Source: Burkholderiaceae bacterium
Lineage (GTDB): Bacteria > Pseudomonadota > Gammaproteobacteria > Burkholderiales > Burkholderiaceae_E
DNA length: 64,000 nt
Assembly: GCA_016710525.1 (NCBI GenBank)
Contig: JADJVQ010000002.1
Location: forward strand, 186,001-250,000
Reading direction: 5' to 3'
Each line of letters opens with the position of its first letter. The first letter of the stretch is position 1. Positions 1 to 9,679 of this stretch are shown one piece after another. Under the pieces are notes generated by a model. That model was not told where the DNA came from. It was given only the letters and a program-made list of their open reading frames with translations, and searched no databases. The translations under genes were made by a program, and so were the position numbers.

Positions 1-1404
1 GGCTCGCTGGTGTTCGCGGCGCGCCGCCAGCGCAACACCATCGACGAGCTCATCCGCACCACGCCGGCCGACGGCCTGGTGATGGGCGTGGGCCGCATCA
101 ACGGCGATCGGTTTCCCGACGTCGATTCGCGCTGCGTGGCCATGTCGTACGACTACACGGTGCTGGCCGGCACGCAGGGCAAGAAGAACCACGCCAAGAA
201 GGACCGGATGTTCCATCTGGCCGAGAAGTGGCGCCTGCCGCTGGTGATCTTCACCGAGGGCGGGGGCGGGCGCCCCGGCGACACCGACCAGGTGTTCGCC
301 GCCAACCTGATCACGCCGGCCTTCAACCTGTTCGCCAAGCTGTCGGGCCTGGTGCCGCTGGTGGGCATCGCCTCGGGCCGATGCTTCGCCGGCAATGCGG
401 TGCTGCTGGGCTGCTGCGACGTGATCATCGCCACCGAGAACGCCACGATCGGCATGGGCGGGCCGGCGATGATCGAAGGCGGTGGACTGGGCATCTTCAA
501 ACCCGAAGAGGTCGGCCCGATCAGCATGCAGACCCGCAGCGGCGTGGTCGACGTGGCGGTGAAGGACGAGGCCGAGGCGGTGCGCGTGGCCAAGCAGTAC
601 CTGTCGTACTTCCAGGGCGCGGTCGACGACTGGGCATGCGCCGACCAGCGCGAGCTGCGCAGCGCCATCCCCGAGAACCGCCTGCGCGTGTACGACCTGC
701 GCAAGCTCATCCACACGCTGGCCGACAAGGACAGCGTGCTCGAACTGCGCCCGCAGTTCGGCGCCGCGATGATCACCGCCTTCATCCGCATCGAGGGCCG
801 TCCGATGGGCCTGATCGCCAACAATCCCGCGCACCTGGGCGGGGCGATCGACAGCGACGCGGCCGACAAGGCGGCGCGCTTCATGCAGCTGTGCGATGCC
901 TTCGACATCCCGCTGCTGTCGCTGTGCGACACCCCGGGGAACATGGTCGGTCCCGACTTCGAGCGGACCGCGCTGGTGCGCCACTGCAGCCGCGTGTTCG
1001 TGATCGGCGCCAACCTCGAGGTGCCGGTGTTCACCGTGGTGCTGCGCAAGGGCTACGGCCTGGGCGCGCAGGGCATGGCCGGCGGCGGCTTTCATGCGCC
1101 GTTCTTCGCGGTGGCCTGGCCGACCGGCGAGTTCGGCGGCATGGGCCTGGAGGGCGCGGTCAAGCTGGGCTACCGCAACGAACTGGCGGCCATCGAAGAC
1201 CCCGTCGAGCGCAAGGCGGCCTTCGACAAACGCGTGGCCGGCATGTACGACCAGGGCAAGGCGCTCAGTGCGGCAGCGCTGTTCGAGCTCGACGATGTGA
1301 TCGATCCGGCCGATACGCGCCGCTGGCTGCTGGCCGGACTGCGTTCGCTGCCGCCCAAGGCCCCGCGCACCGGCAAGCGCCGCGCGTGGGTCGACACCTG
1401 GTGA
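1..1404 (+). CDS. Acyl-CoA carboxylase, carboxyltransferase region (5' end outside window)
   Basis: This is the C-terminal 467 residues of a biotin-dependent carboxyltransferase. The frame is open from base 1, so the real start lies upstream. The visible part has the crotonase-like fold of propionyl/methylcrotonyl-CoA carboxylase beta subunits: glycine-rich FTEGGGGRPGD, GRCFAGNAVLLGCCD, the ISMQTRSGVVD block, and the second-half signature LCDTPGNMVGPDFE followed by GYGLGAQGMAGGG. The family transfers CO2 from biotin to an acyl-CoA. The missing part could hold the rest of a beta subunit or a fused biotin-carboxylase half; the window cannot decide. The stop overlaps a possible GTG of the next gene, so it heads an operon with the phosphotransferase, DUF6285 and acyl-CoA dehydrogenase genes. 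Confidence 0.85.
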   Translation, partial: GSLVFAARRQRNTIDELIRTTPADGLVMGVGRINGDRFPDVDSRCVAMSYDYTVLAGTQGKKNHAKKDRMFHLAEKWRLPLVIFTEGGGGRPGDTDQVFAANLITPAFNLFAKLSGLVPLVGIASGRCFAGNAVLLGCCDVIIATENATIGMGGPAMIEGGGLGIFKPEEVGPISMQTRSGVVDVAVKDEAEAVRVAKQYLSYFQGAVDDWACADQRELRSAIPENRLRVYDLRKLIHTLADKDSVLELRPQFGAAMITAFIRIEGRPMGLIANNPAHLGGAIDSDAADKAARFMQLCDAFDIPLLSLCDTPGNMVGPDFERTALVRHCSRVFVIGANLEVPVFTVVLRKGYGLGAQGMAGGGFHAPFFAVAWPTGEFGGMGLEGAVKLGYRNELAAIEDPVERKAAFDKRVAGMYDQGKALSAAALFELDDVIDPADTRRWLLAGLRSLPPKAPRTGKRRAWVDTW

Positions 1405-1409
1405 GTCGC

Positions 1410-2414
1410 ATGACCACGCCGGCGGGTGATTTTCGCGAGGCCCTGCAGGCCATGATCCTGCGGGCCCTGCCCGAGGCGCGGCGCATCGACGGGCTGCAAC
1501 GCCTGTCGGCCGGCGCCACGCTCGAGACCTGGTCCTTCGATGCGATCGGCGAGGAGCGCACCTGGCCGCTGATCCTGCGCCGCTCGCCGGGCGGGCTGCG
1601 CGCGTCGCGATCGCTGTCGCTGCCCGATGAGGCCGCGCTGGTGAGCGCGCTTCGCGCTGCCGGTGCGCCGGTGGCCGAGGTGGTGCATGTCGTGCAGCCG
1701 GAGGATGCGCTCGGCGACGGTTTCGTGATGATCCGAATTCCGGGCGAAACGATCCCGCGCAAGATCCTGCGCGACGCGGCCTTCGACTCGGTGCGCCCGC
1801 TGCTGGTCGGGCAGCTGGCGCGCACCGCCGCGACGATTCATGCGATGGACGTCAGTCGCGTGCCGGCCTCGCTTGCGCCGAGCGGGCCGCGGCGCAGCGC
1901 CGACGAACTGGGCCGGCGCTGCCGTTCGTTCGATGTGCCCCGGCCGGTGATCGAGCTGGCCTTGTGCTGGCTGGACGACCACATGCCGACAGAGCCCGAA
2001 CGGGAGTGCCTGGTCCACGGCGACTACCGGCACGGCAATGTGATCGTCGGGCCCGGCGATGGCCTGCGCGCGGTGCTGGACTGGGAGGTCGCGCACCTGG
2101 GCGACCCGATCGAGGATCTGGCCTGGCTGTGCCTGCCGCCCTGGCGTTTCGGCCTTCTCGACCTGCCCGCCGGCGGCCTGGGCACGCAGCAGGCGCTGCT
2201 GGAGGCCTATGGGCAGGCGACCGGCCAGCCAGTCGATCCGCAGCGCTTCCGCTTCTGGGAGGTGCTGGGCAGCCTGCGCTGGGCGGTCGGCTGTGCCGGT
2301 ATGCTCGACTGGTTTCGCAGCGGACGCGACCGCACCGTCGAGCGCGCGATGATCGCGCGCCGGGTGTCCGAGAGCGAAATGGACCTGATGCGCCTGATGA
2401 GCGGGAGTGCCTGA
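1410..2414 (+). CDS. Phosphotransferase family protein (APH/ACAD10-11 kinase-like)
   Basis: This 334-residue protein has the aminoglycoside/choline kinase-like fold. The catalytic loop LVHGDYRHGNVIV and the metal-binding LDWEVAHLGDPIEDLAWL are both intact, so it is probably an active small-molecule kinase. In animals the related ACAD10/ACAD11 proteins carry this kinase fused to an acyl-CoA dehydrogenase and act on hydroxyacyl-CoAs. Here the dehydrogenase is a separate gene two places downstream, which suggests a similar phosphorylation step in fatty or hydroxy acid catabolism (inference). ATG 1410 is preferred because GGTGA sits five bases upstream; an in-frame GTG at 1401 overlaps the preceding stop and is the alternative. 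Confidence 0.85.
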   Translation: MTTPAGDFREALQAMILRALPEARRIDGLQRLSAGATLETWSFDAIGEERTWPLILRRSPGGLRASRSLSLPDEAALVSALRAAGAPVAEVVHVVQPEDALGDGFVMIRIPGETIPRKILRDAAFDSVRPLLVGQLARTAATIHAMDVSRVPASLAPSGPRRSADELGRRCRSFDVPRPVIELALCWLDDHMPTEPERECLVHGDYRHGNVIVGPGDGLRAVLDWEVAHLGDPIEDLAWLCLPPWRFGLLDLPAGGLGTQQALLEAYGQATGQPVDPQRFRFWEVLGSLRWAVGCAGMLDWFRSGRDRTVERAMIARRVSESEMDLMRLMSGSA

Positions 2415-2416
2415 GC

Positions 2417-2794
2417 ATGCTCGACCAGCCCAATGCCGATGAAATCCTCGAGGTCGTGACCCGATGGCTGCGCGAGCAGCTGACGGGCCAGCAGCAGGCG
2501 TCGACCGCCTTCCAGGCGCGAGTGGCGGCCAATGCGCTCGACCTGGTGCGCCGCCAGATCGCCGACGGCGATCGCCTGGAGCGCGAGTCGCACGCGCGTC
2601 TGCGTGCGCTGCTCGGTCACGATGGGCAGGCCGATGCGCTGGAGCGCGAGTTGTGCGAGCGCATCCGCGAGCGCAGGCTCGATGCCTCCACCCCCGGCCT
2701 CATGGAACACCTGATGGCCAGCACGCTGGCCAAGATGTCGATCGATCAACCCAGCTATGCCAGCTACCGGCGGGCGCTGGCCAACAAGGAGTAA
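2417..2794 (+). CDS. DUF6285-type small protein
   Basis: This 125-residue, largely helical, charged protein has no membrane segment or signal peptide. Sequence and context match the DUF6285 family, small proteins found between an APH-like kinase and an acyl-CoA dehydrogenase. It starts two bases after the kinase stop and ends six bases before the dehydrogenase start, so the three are almost certainly co-transcribed. Its biochemical role is not known; an accessory or stability partner of one of the neighbours is the simplest guess. The family name comes from recognition of the sequence and neighbourhood, not from a search. Confidence 0.7.
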   Translation: MLDQPNADEILEVVTRWLREQLTGQQQASTAFQARVAANALDLVRRQIADGDRLERESHARLRALLGHDGQADALERELCERIRERRLDASTPGLMEHLMASTLAKMSIDQPSYASYRRALANKE

Positions 2795-2800
2795 CGGGCA

Positions 2801-4078
2801 ATGGACTTCAATCTGCCGGCCGAACTGGTCGATTACCTGGCGAAAATCGACGCCTTCATCGAGGCCGAGATCAAGCCCCTGCAGGCGCAGGACGACAACG
2901 AACGCTTCTTCGATCACCGCCGCGAATGGGCGCGCACCGATTTCGACAAGGGCGGCCTGCCGCGGCCCGAATGGGAGGCGCTGCTGGTCAAGGCCAAGAA
3001 GCTGGCCGACAAGGCGGGATTCTTCCGGTTCTCGCTGCCCCGCGAATTCGGCGGGCAGGACGGCAACAACCTGTGGATGTCGGTCATTCGGGACCACCTG
3101 GCCGCCAAGGGCCTGGGCCTGTTCAACGACCTGCAGAACGAGCATTCGGTGGTCGGCAATTTTCCGTTCATCGTCATGCTGCGCGACTTCGGCACGCAGG
3201 CCCAGAAGGATAAATTCATCAAGGGCTCGCTGGCCTTCGAACTGCGGATCACCTTTGGACTGACCGAGCCCGAGCACGGCTCCGACGCCACCCACATGGA
3301 CACGCGCGCGGTGCGCGAGACCCGCAACGGCGTGGCCGGCTGGCGCATCGACGGCGCCAAGATGTGGACCACCGGCATGCACAAGGCCACGCACTGCGCG
3401 CTGTTCGCCCGCACCTCGGGCAAGAACGGCGACGCGAAGGGCATCACCTGCTTCCTGGTTCCCGCCGACACTCCCGGAATCAAGATCGAGGAGTACATGT
3501 GGACCTTCAACATGCCGACCGACCACCCGCGGGTCAGCTTCACCGACGTCTGGGTGCCTGAAGACACGCAGTTCGGCCCGTTGGAAGGCGGCCTGGCCCT
3601 GGCCCAGTCGTTCGTTCACGAAAATCGCATCCGGCAGGCAGCCAGTTCGCTGGGTGCGGCCACCTACTGCGTGGCCGAGAGCGTGCGCTATGCGCGCGAG
3701 CGCAAGCCCTTCGGCCAGGAGCTGGCCCGCAACCAGGGTATCCAGTTCCCGCTGGTCGAGCTGGCGACGCAGTGCGAGATGCTGCGCCTGCTGATCCGCA
3801 AGACCGCCTGGGAGATGGATCAGATGCCCCATCCGGAGGTTGCCCGGCAGCTGTCCGACAAGGTGTCGATGTGCAACTACTGGGCCAACCGGCTGGTCTG
3901 CGAAGCGGCCGACCGGGCGATGCAGGTACACGGCGGCATCGGCTACTCGCGTCACAAGGCATTCGAGCACATCTATCGCCACCATCGCCGCTATCGGATC
4001 ACGGAAGGTTCGGAGGAGATCCAGATGCGCAAGGTGGCTGGCTTTCTGTTCGGTTACATGGGGCCGAACAAGCACTGA
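2801..4078 (+). CDS. Acyl-CoA dehydrogenase
   Basis: This 425-residue flavoprotein belongs to the acyl-CoA dehydrogenase family. Visible blocks are ITFGLTEPEHGSDATHM in the middle domain (flavin and substrate contacts), WRIDGAKMWTTGM, the C-terminal helix bundle with RKPFGQELARNQ, and MQVHGGIGYSRH followed by ITEGSEEIQMRKVAG. It would oxidise an acyl-CoA to the 2,3-enoyl-CoA and pass electrons to ETF. It is the last gene of the carboxylase-kinase-DUF6285 operon, starting six bases after DUF6285, with AAGGAG overlapping that gene's last codons. By analogy with ACAD10/11 the substrate may be a phosphorylated hydroxyacyl-CoA; this is inference. Confidence 0.93.
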   Translation: MDFNLPAELVDYLAKIDAFIEAEIKPLQAQDDNERFFDHRREWARTDFDKGGLPRPEWEALLVKAKKLADKAGFFRFSLPREFGGQDGNNLWMSVIRDHLAAKGLGLFNDLQNEHSVVGNFPFIVMLRDFGTQAQKDKFIKGSLAFELRITFGLTEPEHGSDATHMDTRAVRETRNGVAGWRIDGAKMWTTGMHKATHCALFARTSGKNGDAKGITCFLVPADTPGIKIEEYMWTFNMPTDHPRVSFTDVWVPEDTQFGPLEGGLALAQSFVHENRIRQAASSLGAATYCVAESVRYARERKPFGQELARNQGIQFPLVELATQCEMLRLLIRKTAWEMDQMPHPEVARQLSDKVSMCNYWANRLVCEAADRAMQVHGGIGYSRHKAFEHIYRHHRRYRITEGSEEIQMRKVAGFLFGYMGPNKH

Positions 4079-4269
4079 GCGTTCGCTCGGGCCGGGTTGC
4101 GCCTGGCGTGCCGGCCTGGCGCGGCTTGGGTCGTTCTCGCCTGATTGCGCATTTCGTCAGCGGCGCCTGCCGATCCGCCAGCGAACGGGCGTTTTCGTGG
4201 CAGAGCGCCACCTACCGCTTGACGCGGGTGGCGGACAGACTGGGATCATCGTCCCAGGAGTCTTCCGCC

Positions 4270-5388
4270 ATGTCCGCCCACCCGCATGCGACCACCGTTT
4301 TTCTCAGTGCCTCGGACGTGATCCGGCTGGTGCGCCAGCACGGCCTGCCGGCCTGCATCGCCGGCGTCGCGCAGCGCATCGAACGCGACTTCAGGCGCTG
4401 GCCCTTGTTCGTCAAGAGTGCACGTATCGCCAGCCACAGCGAGACCGGGGTGATCGAGCTGATGCCGATCGCCGATGCCAGTGAATTCAGTTTCAAGTAT
4501 GTGAACGGCCATCCCGGCAACACCCGCTCGGGGCTGCCGACGGTGATGGCCTTCGGCGTGCTGGCCGATGTGGCCACCGGCGCGCCGCGATTCCTGTCGG
4601 AGCTGACGCTGACCACCGCGATCCGCACCGCGGCGATGTCCGCGCTGGCGGCGAGCCGGCTGGCGCGACCCGGCGGCACGCGCATGGCCCTGATCGGCAA
4701 TGGCGCGCAGAGCGAGTTTCAGGCGCTCGCATTTCGCGATCTGGCCGGCGTGCGCGAACTGCGCTTGTTCGACATCGACCCGCGCGCCACCGCGAAGCTG
4801 ATGTCGAACCTGCAGGGCGAAGGCCTGGTGCTGCGCCCCTGCGCGAGCGCTGGCGAGGCGGTGCATGGCGCGGACATCGTCACCACGGTCACCGCCGACA
4901 AGGCTTGCGCGACCATCCTGACGCCGGCGATGATCGAAGCGGGCATGCACATCAATGCGGTCGGGGGCGACAGCCCTGGCAAGACCGAACTGCATCCGGA
5001 TGTGCTGCGCGCGGCCGCGGTGTTCGTCGAGTTCGAGCCGCAGAGCCGCATCGAAGGAGACCTGCAGCAGATGCCGGCCGATTTCGCGGTGACCGAGTTC
5101 TGGCAGGTGCTGGCGGGCGCCCATCCGGGCCGCGCGAGCGCCGCGCAGGTGACCGTGTTCGATTCGGTGGGCTTCGCGCTCGAAGACTATTCGGCGCTGA
5201 CTTTTCTGCGCGACACGGCGTTGGCACTGGGCATCGGCGAACGCATCGACCTGGTCGGCGGCGTGCCCGATCCGAAGAACCTGTTCGGCGCGCTGCGCGG
5301 GCCGGCGACGAACGTTGCCGGGTCGCCCCGACAAGCCTCGCGTCCGGCGACGCCCGCCGCGCTGGCACGCGAGCCGCTCGCGGGCTGA
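4270..5388 (+). CDS. Ornithine cyclodeaminase
   Basis: This 372-residue member of the ornithine cyclodeaminase/mu-crystallin family converts L-ornithine to L-proline with loss of ammonia, using bound NAD. The substrate-binding stretch has Lys77 in FKYVNGHPGN, the nucleotide-binding loop is GNGAQSEF at residues 143-150, and the GGDSPGKTEL block with the catalytic-position Asp follows. The length fits proteobacterial ornithine cyclodeaminases. The ATG lies eight bases after an AGGAG-like sequence. The stop is only four bases before putA, so ornithine can be taken via proline to glutamate by one transcript. Paralogues with other imine-reductase activities exist, but the putA neighbour supports the ornithine assignment. 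Confidence 0.9.
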   Translation: MSAHPHATTVFLSASDVIRLVRQHGLPACIAGVAQRIERDFRRWPLFVKSARIASHSETGVIELMPIADASEFSFKYVNGHPGNTRSGLPTVMAFGVLADVATGAPRFLSELTLTTAIRTAAMSALAASRLARPGGTRMALIGNGAQSEFQALAFRDLAGVRELRLFDIDPRATAKLMSNLQGEGLVLRPCASAGEAVHGADIVTTVTADKACATILTPAMIEAGMHINAVGGDSPGKTELHPDVLRAAAVFVEFEPQSRIEGDLQQMPADFAVTEFWQVLAGAHPGRASAAQVTVFDSVGFALEDYSALTFLRDTALALGIGERIDLVGGVPDPKNLFGALRGPATNVAGSPRQASRPATPAALAREPLAG

Positions 5389-5392
5389 CGCG

Positions 5393-8300
5393 ATGCGCGC
5401 CGCGATCGATGCCCTGCTCGATGCTGCGATCCATGCAGCGACGCCCATGGCCGCGATCGATGCCGCGACACGCATTCCCGAGCCCCAGGCCTTGCCGGCT
5501 CTGCTCGAGCAGGCGCGCATGGCGCCGCGCGACGCGCAGGCGGTCGACGTGCTGGCCAGACGACTGGCGCGCGGCCTGCGCGAGACGCCGCGCGCCTCCG
5601 GCCGTGCCGGCCTGGTGCAGGGCCTGCTTCAGGAGTTCGCGCTCAGCTCGCAGGAAGGTGTCGCGCTGATGTGCCTGGCCGAGGCACTGTTGCGAATTCC
5701 GGATGCCGACACGCGCGACGCGCTGATCCGCGACAAGATCGGCGCCGGCAACTGGCAGGCGCACCTGGGCCACAGCCCGTCGCTGTTCGTCAATGCGGCC
5801 ACCTGGGGGCTGTTGCTGACTGGCCGGCTGGTGGCGACCCACAGCCAGGGCGGACTGGGTGCGACGCTGCATCGCGTGCTCGGGCGCGGCGGCGAGCCTC
5901 TGGTGCGCAAGGGCGTGGATCTGGCCATGCGTCTGATGGGCGAGCAGTTCGTGACCGGCGAGACCATCGTGCAGGCGCTGGACAACGCTCGAGCACGCGA
6001 GTTGCAGGGGTTCCGCTATTCGTACGACATGCTCGGCGAAGCGGCGATGACCGCGCACGATGCCCGGCGCTACTGCCTGGCCTACGAAGCTGCGATCGCC
6101 GCGATCGGCCGTGCGGCCGCCGGACGGGGAGTGCATGAAGGTCCCGGCATTTCGATCAAGCTGTCGGCCCTGCATCCACGCTACAGCCGCGCGCAGGCGG
6201 ACCGCGTTCACGAAGAGCTCTATCCGCGCCTGCGGCATCTCGCGCTGCTGGCGCGCGGCCACGATATCGGCCTGAACATCGATGCCGAGGAATCCGAACG
6301 GCTCGCGCCGTCGCTCGAACTGCTGGAGCGCCTGTGCGTCGAGCCCGCTCTGCGCGACTGGCACGGCATCGGCTTCGTGATCCAGGCCTACCAGAAGCGG
6401 TGCCCGGCGGTGATCGATCATCTGATCGAACTGGCGCGGCGCAGCGGGCATCGGCTGATGATCCGCCTGGTGAAGGGCGCCTACTGGGACAGTGAAATCA
6501 AGCGCGCGCAGCTCGAAGGCCTCGACGGCTATCCGGTCTATACGCGCAAGGCCCACACCGACGTCGCCTACCTTGCCTGCGCGCGCCGGCTGCTCGCCGC
6601 GCCCGATGCGGTGTATCCGCAGTTCGCGACCCACAACGCCCACACCGTTGCGGCGATCCACCAGATGGCCGGCCCGGACGCGGCCCCGCAGTGTTACGAA
6701 TTCCAGTGCCTGCACGGCATGGGCGAACCCTGTACGAGCAGGTGGTCGGTCCGGTGGCGGCAGGCGGGCTGGGGCGTGCCTGCCGCATCTACGCACCGGT
6801 AGGCACCCACGAGACGCTGCTGGCCTATCTGGTGCGCCGACTGCTCGAAAACGGGGCCAACACCTCGTTCGTCAATCGCGTCGCCGACGAGACGGTGCCG
6901 ATCGATGAACTCGTCGGTGATCCGGTGGCGCAGGTCGAGGCAACGGCGAAAGCCGAAGCGGCGGTCGGCGCGTCACATCCGGCGATTGCCCTGCCGCGCG
7001 AGCTGTACGGCCGGCAGCGCCTCAATGCGCGCGGTCTGGACCTGGCGAGCGCCAGCGTGCTGGCCGCGCTGGCGCAGGCGCTGGCCGCGAACGCCAGCGT
7101 GCGATGGCACGCCGAACCGATGCTCGCGGTCGCCGCGCATCCGGGCGCTGGACAGGCCGTGCTCAACCCCGCCGATCGGCGCGATACGGTGGGGCAAGTC
7201 CGCCCCGCCTCGCTTGCCGATGTGCAAGCCGCGCTGGCGAGTGCAAGCGGCTCGGCACCGGCGTGGGCACAGGTGCCGCCGCGCGAACGGGCGGTTCTGC
7301 TTTGCCGTGCCGCCGATGCGCTCGAAGCCGACGTCTACCGGATGATCGCGCTGCTGATCCGTGAGGCCGGCAAGACGCGCGCCGCTGCTCTTGCCGAGGT
7401 GCGCGAGGCGGTCGACTTCCTGCGCTACTACGCGAGCCAGGCAGCCGACGGCTTCGACAACCGGACCCACCGTCCCTTGGGACCGGTCGCCTGCATCAGT
7501 CCCTGGAATTTTCCGCTGGCCATCTTCACGGGCCAGGTCGCCGCGGCATTGGCTGGCGGCAACGTGGTGCTTGCCAAGCCGGCCGAGCAGACGCCCCTGG
7601 TCGCGGCCGTCTGCGTGGGCGCGCTGTGGGCGGCCGGCGTGCCGCGGGCGGCGGTGCAACTGCTGCCCGGCCCGGGCGAAACCGTCGGCGCCGCGCTGGT
7701 CGCCGATCCAAGGGTGCGGGGCGTGCTGTTCACGGGGTCTACCGACGTGGCCCGCGTGCTGCAGCGTGCCCTGGCCGCACGGCAGACCGAACCAGCCGAT
7801 GCGGTGCCGCTGATCGCCGAGACCGGCGGCCAGAATGCGATGATCGTCGACTCCTCGGCCCTGCTCGAGCAGGTGGTGGCGGATGTGCTCGCGTCGGCGT
7901 TCGACAGCGCCGGCCAGCGCTGCTCGGCGCTGCGCGTGCTCTGCGTTCAGGCCGACATCGCCGAGCGGCTGCTGGCGATGTTGACGGGGGCCATGGACGA
8001 ACTTCGACTGGGCGATCCGCGCATTCTGGCCACCGATGTCGGACCGGTGATCGATGCGCCGGCACGCGACGTCATCGAAGCGCATGTCGCCACGATGCGC
8101 GCACGAGGGTGTCGCGTGATCCGTTCGGCGCGCGACGACCGCGAGGTGCCTGGTCAAGGCTGCTACGTGGCGCCCACGGTCATCATCATCGACTCGCTGC
8201 AGGCGCTGCGCGGCGAAGTGTTCGGCCCCGTCCTGCACGTGCTGCGATACGAGCGGGGGGAACTGGGCGCACTGCTGCGCCAGATCAACGGCATGGGCTT

Positions 8301-9216
8301 CGGGCTGACCCTGGGCGTGCACACGCGCGTCGACGAAGTGATGGCGCAGGTGCTGGCCGTTGCGCGCGTGGGCAACATCTATGTCAATCGCAATATGATC
8401 GGTGCGGTGGTCGGCGTGCAGCCGTTCGGCGGCGAAGGCCTGTCCGGAACCGGACCGAAGGCGGGCGGACCCTTGTACCTGCTTCGACTGCTGTCGCAAC
8501 GCCCGGACGACGCGGCGCGGCAAATGATCGCCCGGTCGGGCGTGCGCTGCGATCCGCCGTCGGGAATCGCACCGGCCGGTTCCCGCGGTCTCGCGACGGC
8601 CGCCATGGAGTCGAGCGCGATGGCGGCGCTGCGCGCGCTGCAGGCATGGGCGCTGGGCGAGGCCGCGGCACCGGCAACACCCGGTGCGGTGCGCCAGGGT
8701 GACGCGACCTTGCCGCTGACTGACCTCGCCGGCTGCTGCGACCTGTTCCTGGCCCAATCGACGGTCGGCGACTGGCGTGAGCTGCCCGGTCCGACGGGTG
8801 AGTCCAATCGTTACGGCGTGGTGCCGCGCGAATGGATTCTGTGCCTGGCCGACGACGCGCTCGATCGGCTCGTGCAGCTCGCGGCGGTGCTCGCGGTGGG
8901 CGCGCGCGCGGTCTGGCCGCATGGCGCGGGCGAATCATGGCGGCGCTTGCCCGCGCAAGTGCGCGCGCGCGTGACGCTCGTGCCCGACTGGATCGATCCG
9001 TCGGTGCATTTCGATGCCGTGCTGCACCACGGCCCGGCGCAGGCGCTGCGCGACGTGAGCCGGCAAGTGGCGGCCCGCCCCGGCCCGATCGTCGCCTTCA
9101 TCGGATTGCCGGCGGGCGAGCGCAGGGTGCCCCTGGAGCGCCTGGTCGTCGAACGCTCGTTGAGCGTGAACACCGCTGCAGCCGGTGGCAATCCGGCGCT
9201 GATGACGATCGGCTGA
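5393..9216 (+). pseudogene. putA: Bifunctional proline dehydrogenase / P5C dehydrogenase PutA, interrupted by a frameshift
   Basis: PutA oxidises proline to glutamate in two steps. The N-terminal half (5393 to about 6728) has the proline dehydrogenase barrel, with GPGISIKLSALHPRY, the FVIQAYQKR strand and LVKGAYWD. After a frameshift the protein resumes as LYEQVVGPVA and continues through the aldehyde dehydrogenase domain, with ISPWNFPLAIFTG, catalytic Glu in IAETGGQNA, catalytic Cys in DSAGQRCSALR, and PFGGEGLSGTG. The break lies in the C run at 6728-6730, where one extra C restores HGMGEPLYEQ. Repaired length is about 1274 residues. There is no N-terminal ribbon-helix-helix, so this PutA is probably not self-regulating; the facing Lrp-type gene is the likely regulator. 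Whether the frameshift is real or a consensus error is unresolved. Confidence 0.88.
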
Positions 9217-9237
9217 TCGCGCGGCGCGCGATCAGCC
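9211..9237. terminator. Perfect 12-bp hairpin between convergent putA and lrp-type gene
   Basis: GGCTGATCGCGC at 9211-9222 pairs perfectly with 9226-9237 across a three-base loop. The putA stop codon lies inside the left arm, and the convergent regulator ends four bases beyond the right arm. Its position suggests a shared bidirectional terminator, although no T run follows on either strand. Confidence 0.55.
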
Positions 9238-9240
9238 GGC

Positions 9241-9660
9241 TCAGCGGTGCGTGGCCAGCAGGATGCTGGTCTCGGTGTTGGCGATGCCCTTGATCAGTCG
9301 GACCCGTTCGAGCAGCTGCGACAGTTCGGCCATTGATTCGGCGCGCAATTCGGCCAGCAGATCCCAGCGGCCATTGGTGTCGTGCAGGGCTTGGATGCCG
9401 GGTTCGCCCAGCAGACTGGCCACCACCTGGCGCGACCGGTTGCCGTCGACCAGCACCCACATCCAGGCGCGAATGTGGTCGGGTTCGGCTTCCGGGCGCA
9501 GCTGTACGGTGTACCCGATCACCACGTGCTCGTCCTCGAGTTTGCGCAGCCGATTGCTGACCGTGCCGCGTGACACGCCGAGTTTTCTTGCCAGCGCAGC
9601 CACGCTCATGCGGGCGTCACGGCGCAGCAGCGAAATCAGGTGCCGGTCGGTGTCGTCCAT
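9241..9660 (-). CDS. Lrp/AsnC-family transcriptional regulator
   Basis: This 139-residue protein has the standard Lrp layout: an N-terminal winged helix (MDDTDRHLISLLRRDARMS, recognition helix in VSRGTVSNRLRKL) and a C-terminal RAM ligand-binding domain from about residue 60, with the conserved GRWDLLAEL strand. Such proteins form octamers that sense amino acids. It converges on putA, and PutA here lacks its own DNA-binding domain, so control of the ornithine/proline operon in response to proline is the likely role, as for the Lrp-type regulators beside putA in other proteobacteria. The target is inferred from position only. Confidence 0.9.
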   Translation of the reverse strand: MDDTDRHLISLLRRDARMSVAALARKLGVSRGTVSNRLRKLEDEHVVIGYTVQLRPEAEPDHIRAWMWVLVDGNRSRQVVASLLGEPGIQALHDTNGRWDLLAELRAESMAELSQLLERVRLIKGIANTETSILLATHR

Positions 9661-9679
9661 GGTGGTGGGGCGCGAGGGG

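Noticed and set aside
2207..4075. 622-codon minus-strand frame opposite the acyl-CoA dehydrogenase
   Set aside because: Antisense shadow of a conserved gene, without any recognisable domain.
9205..9240. Attachment site at the 12-bp inverted repeat
   Set aside because: No integrase or duplicated copy is present; a terminator between convergent genes explains it.
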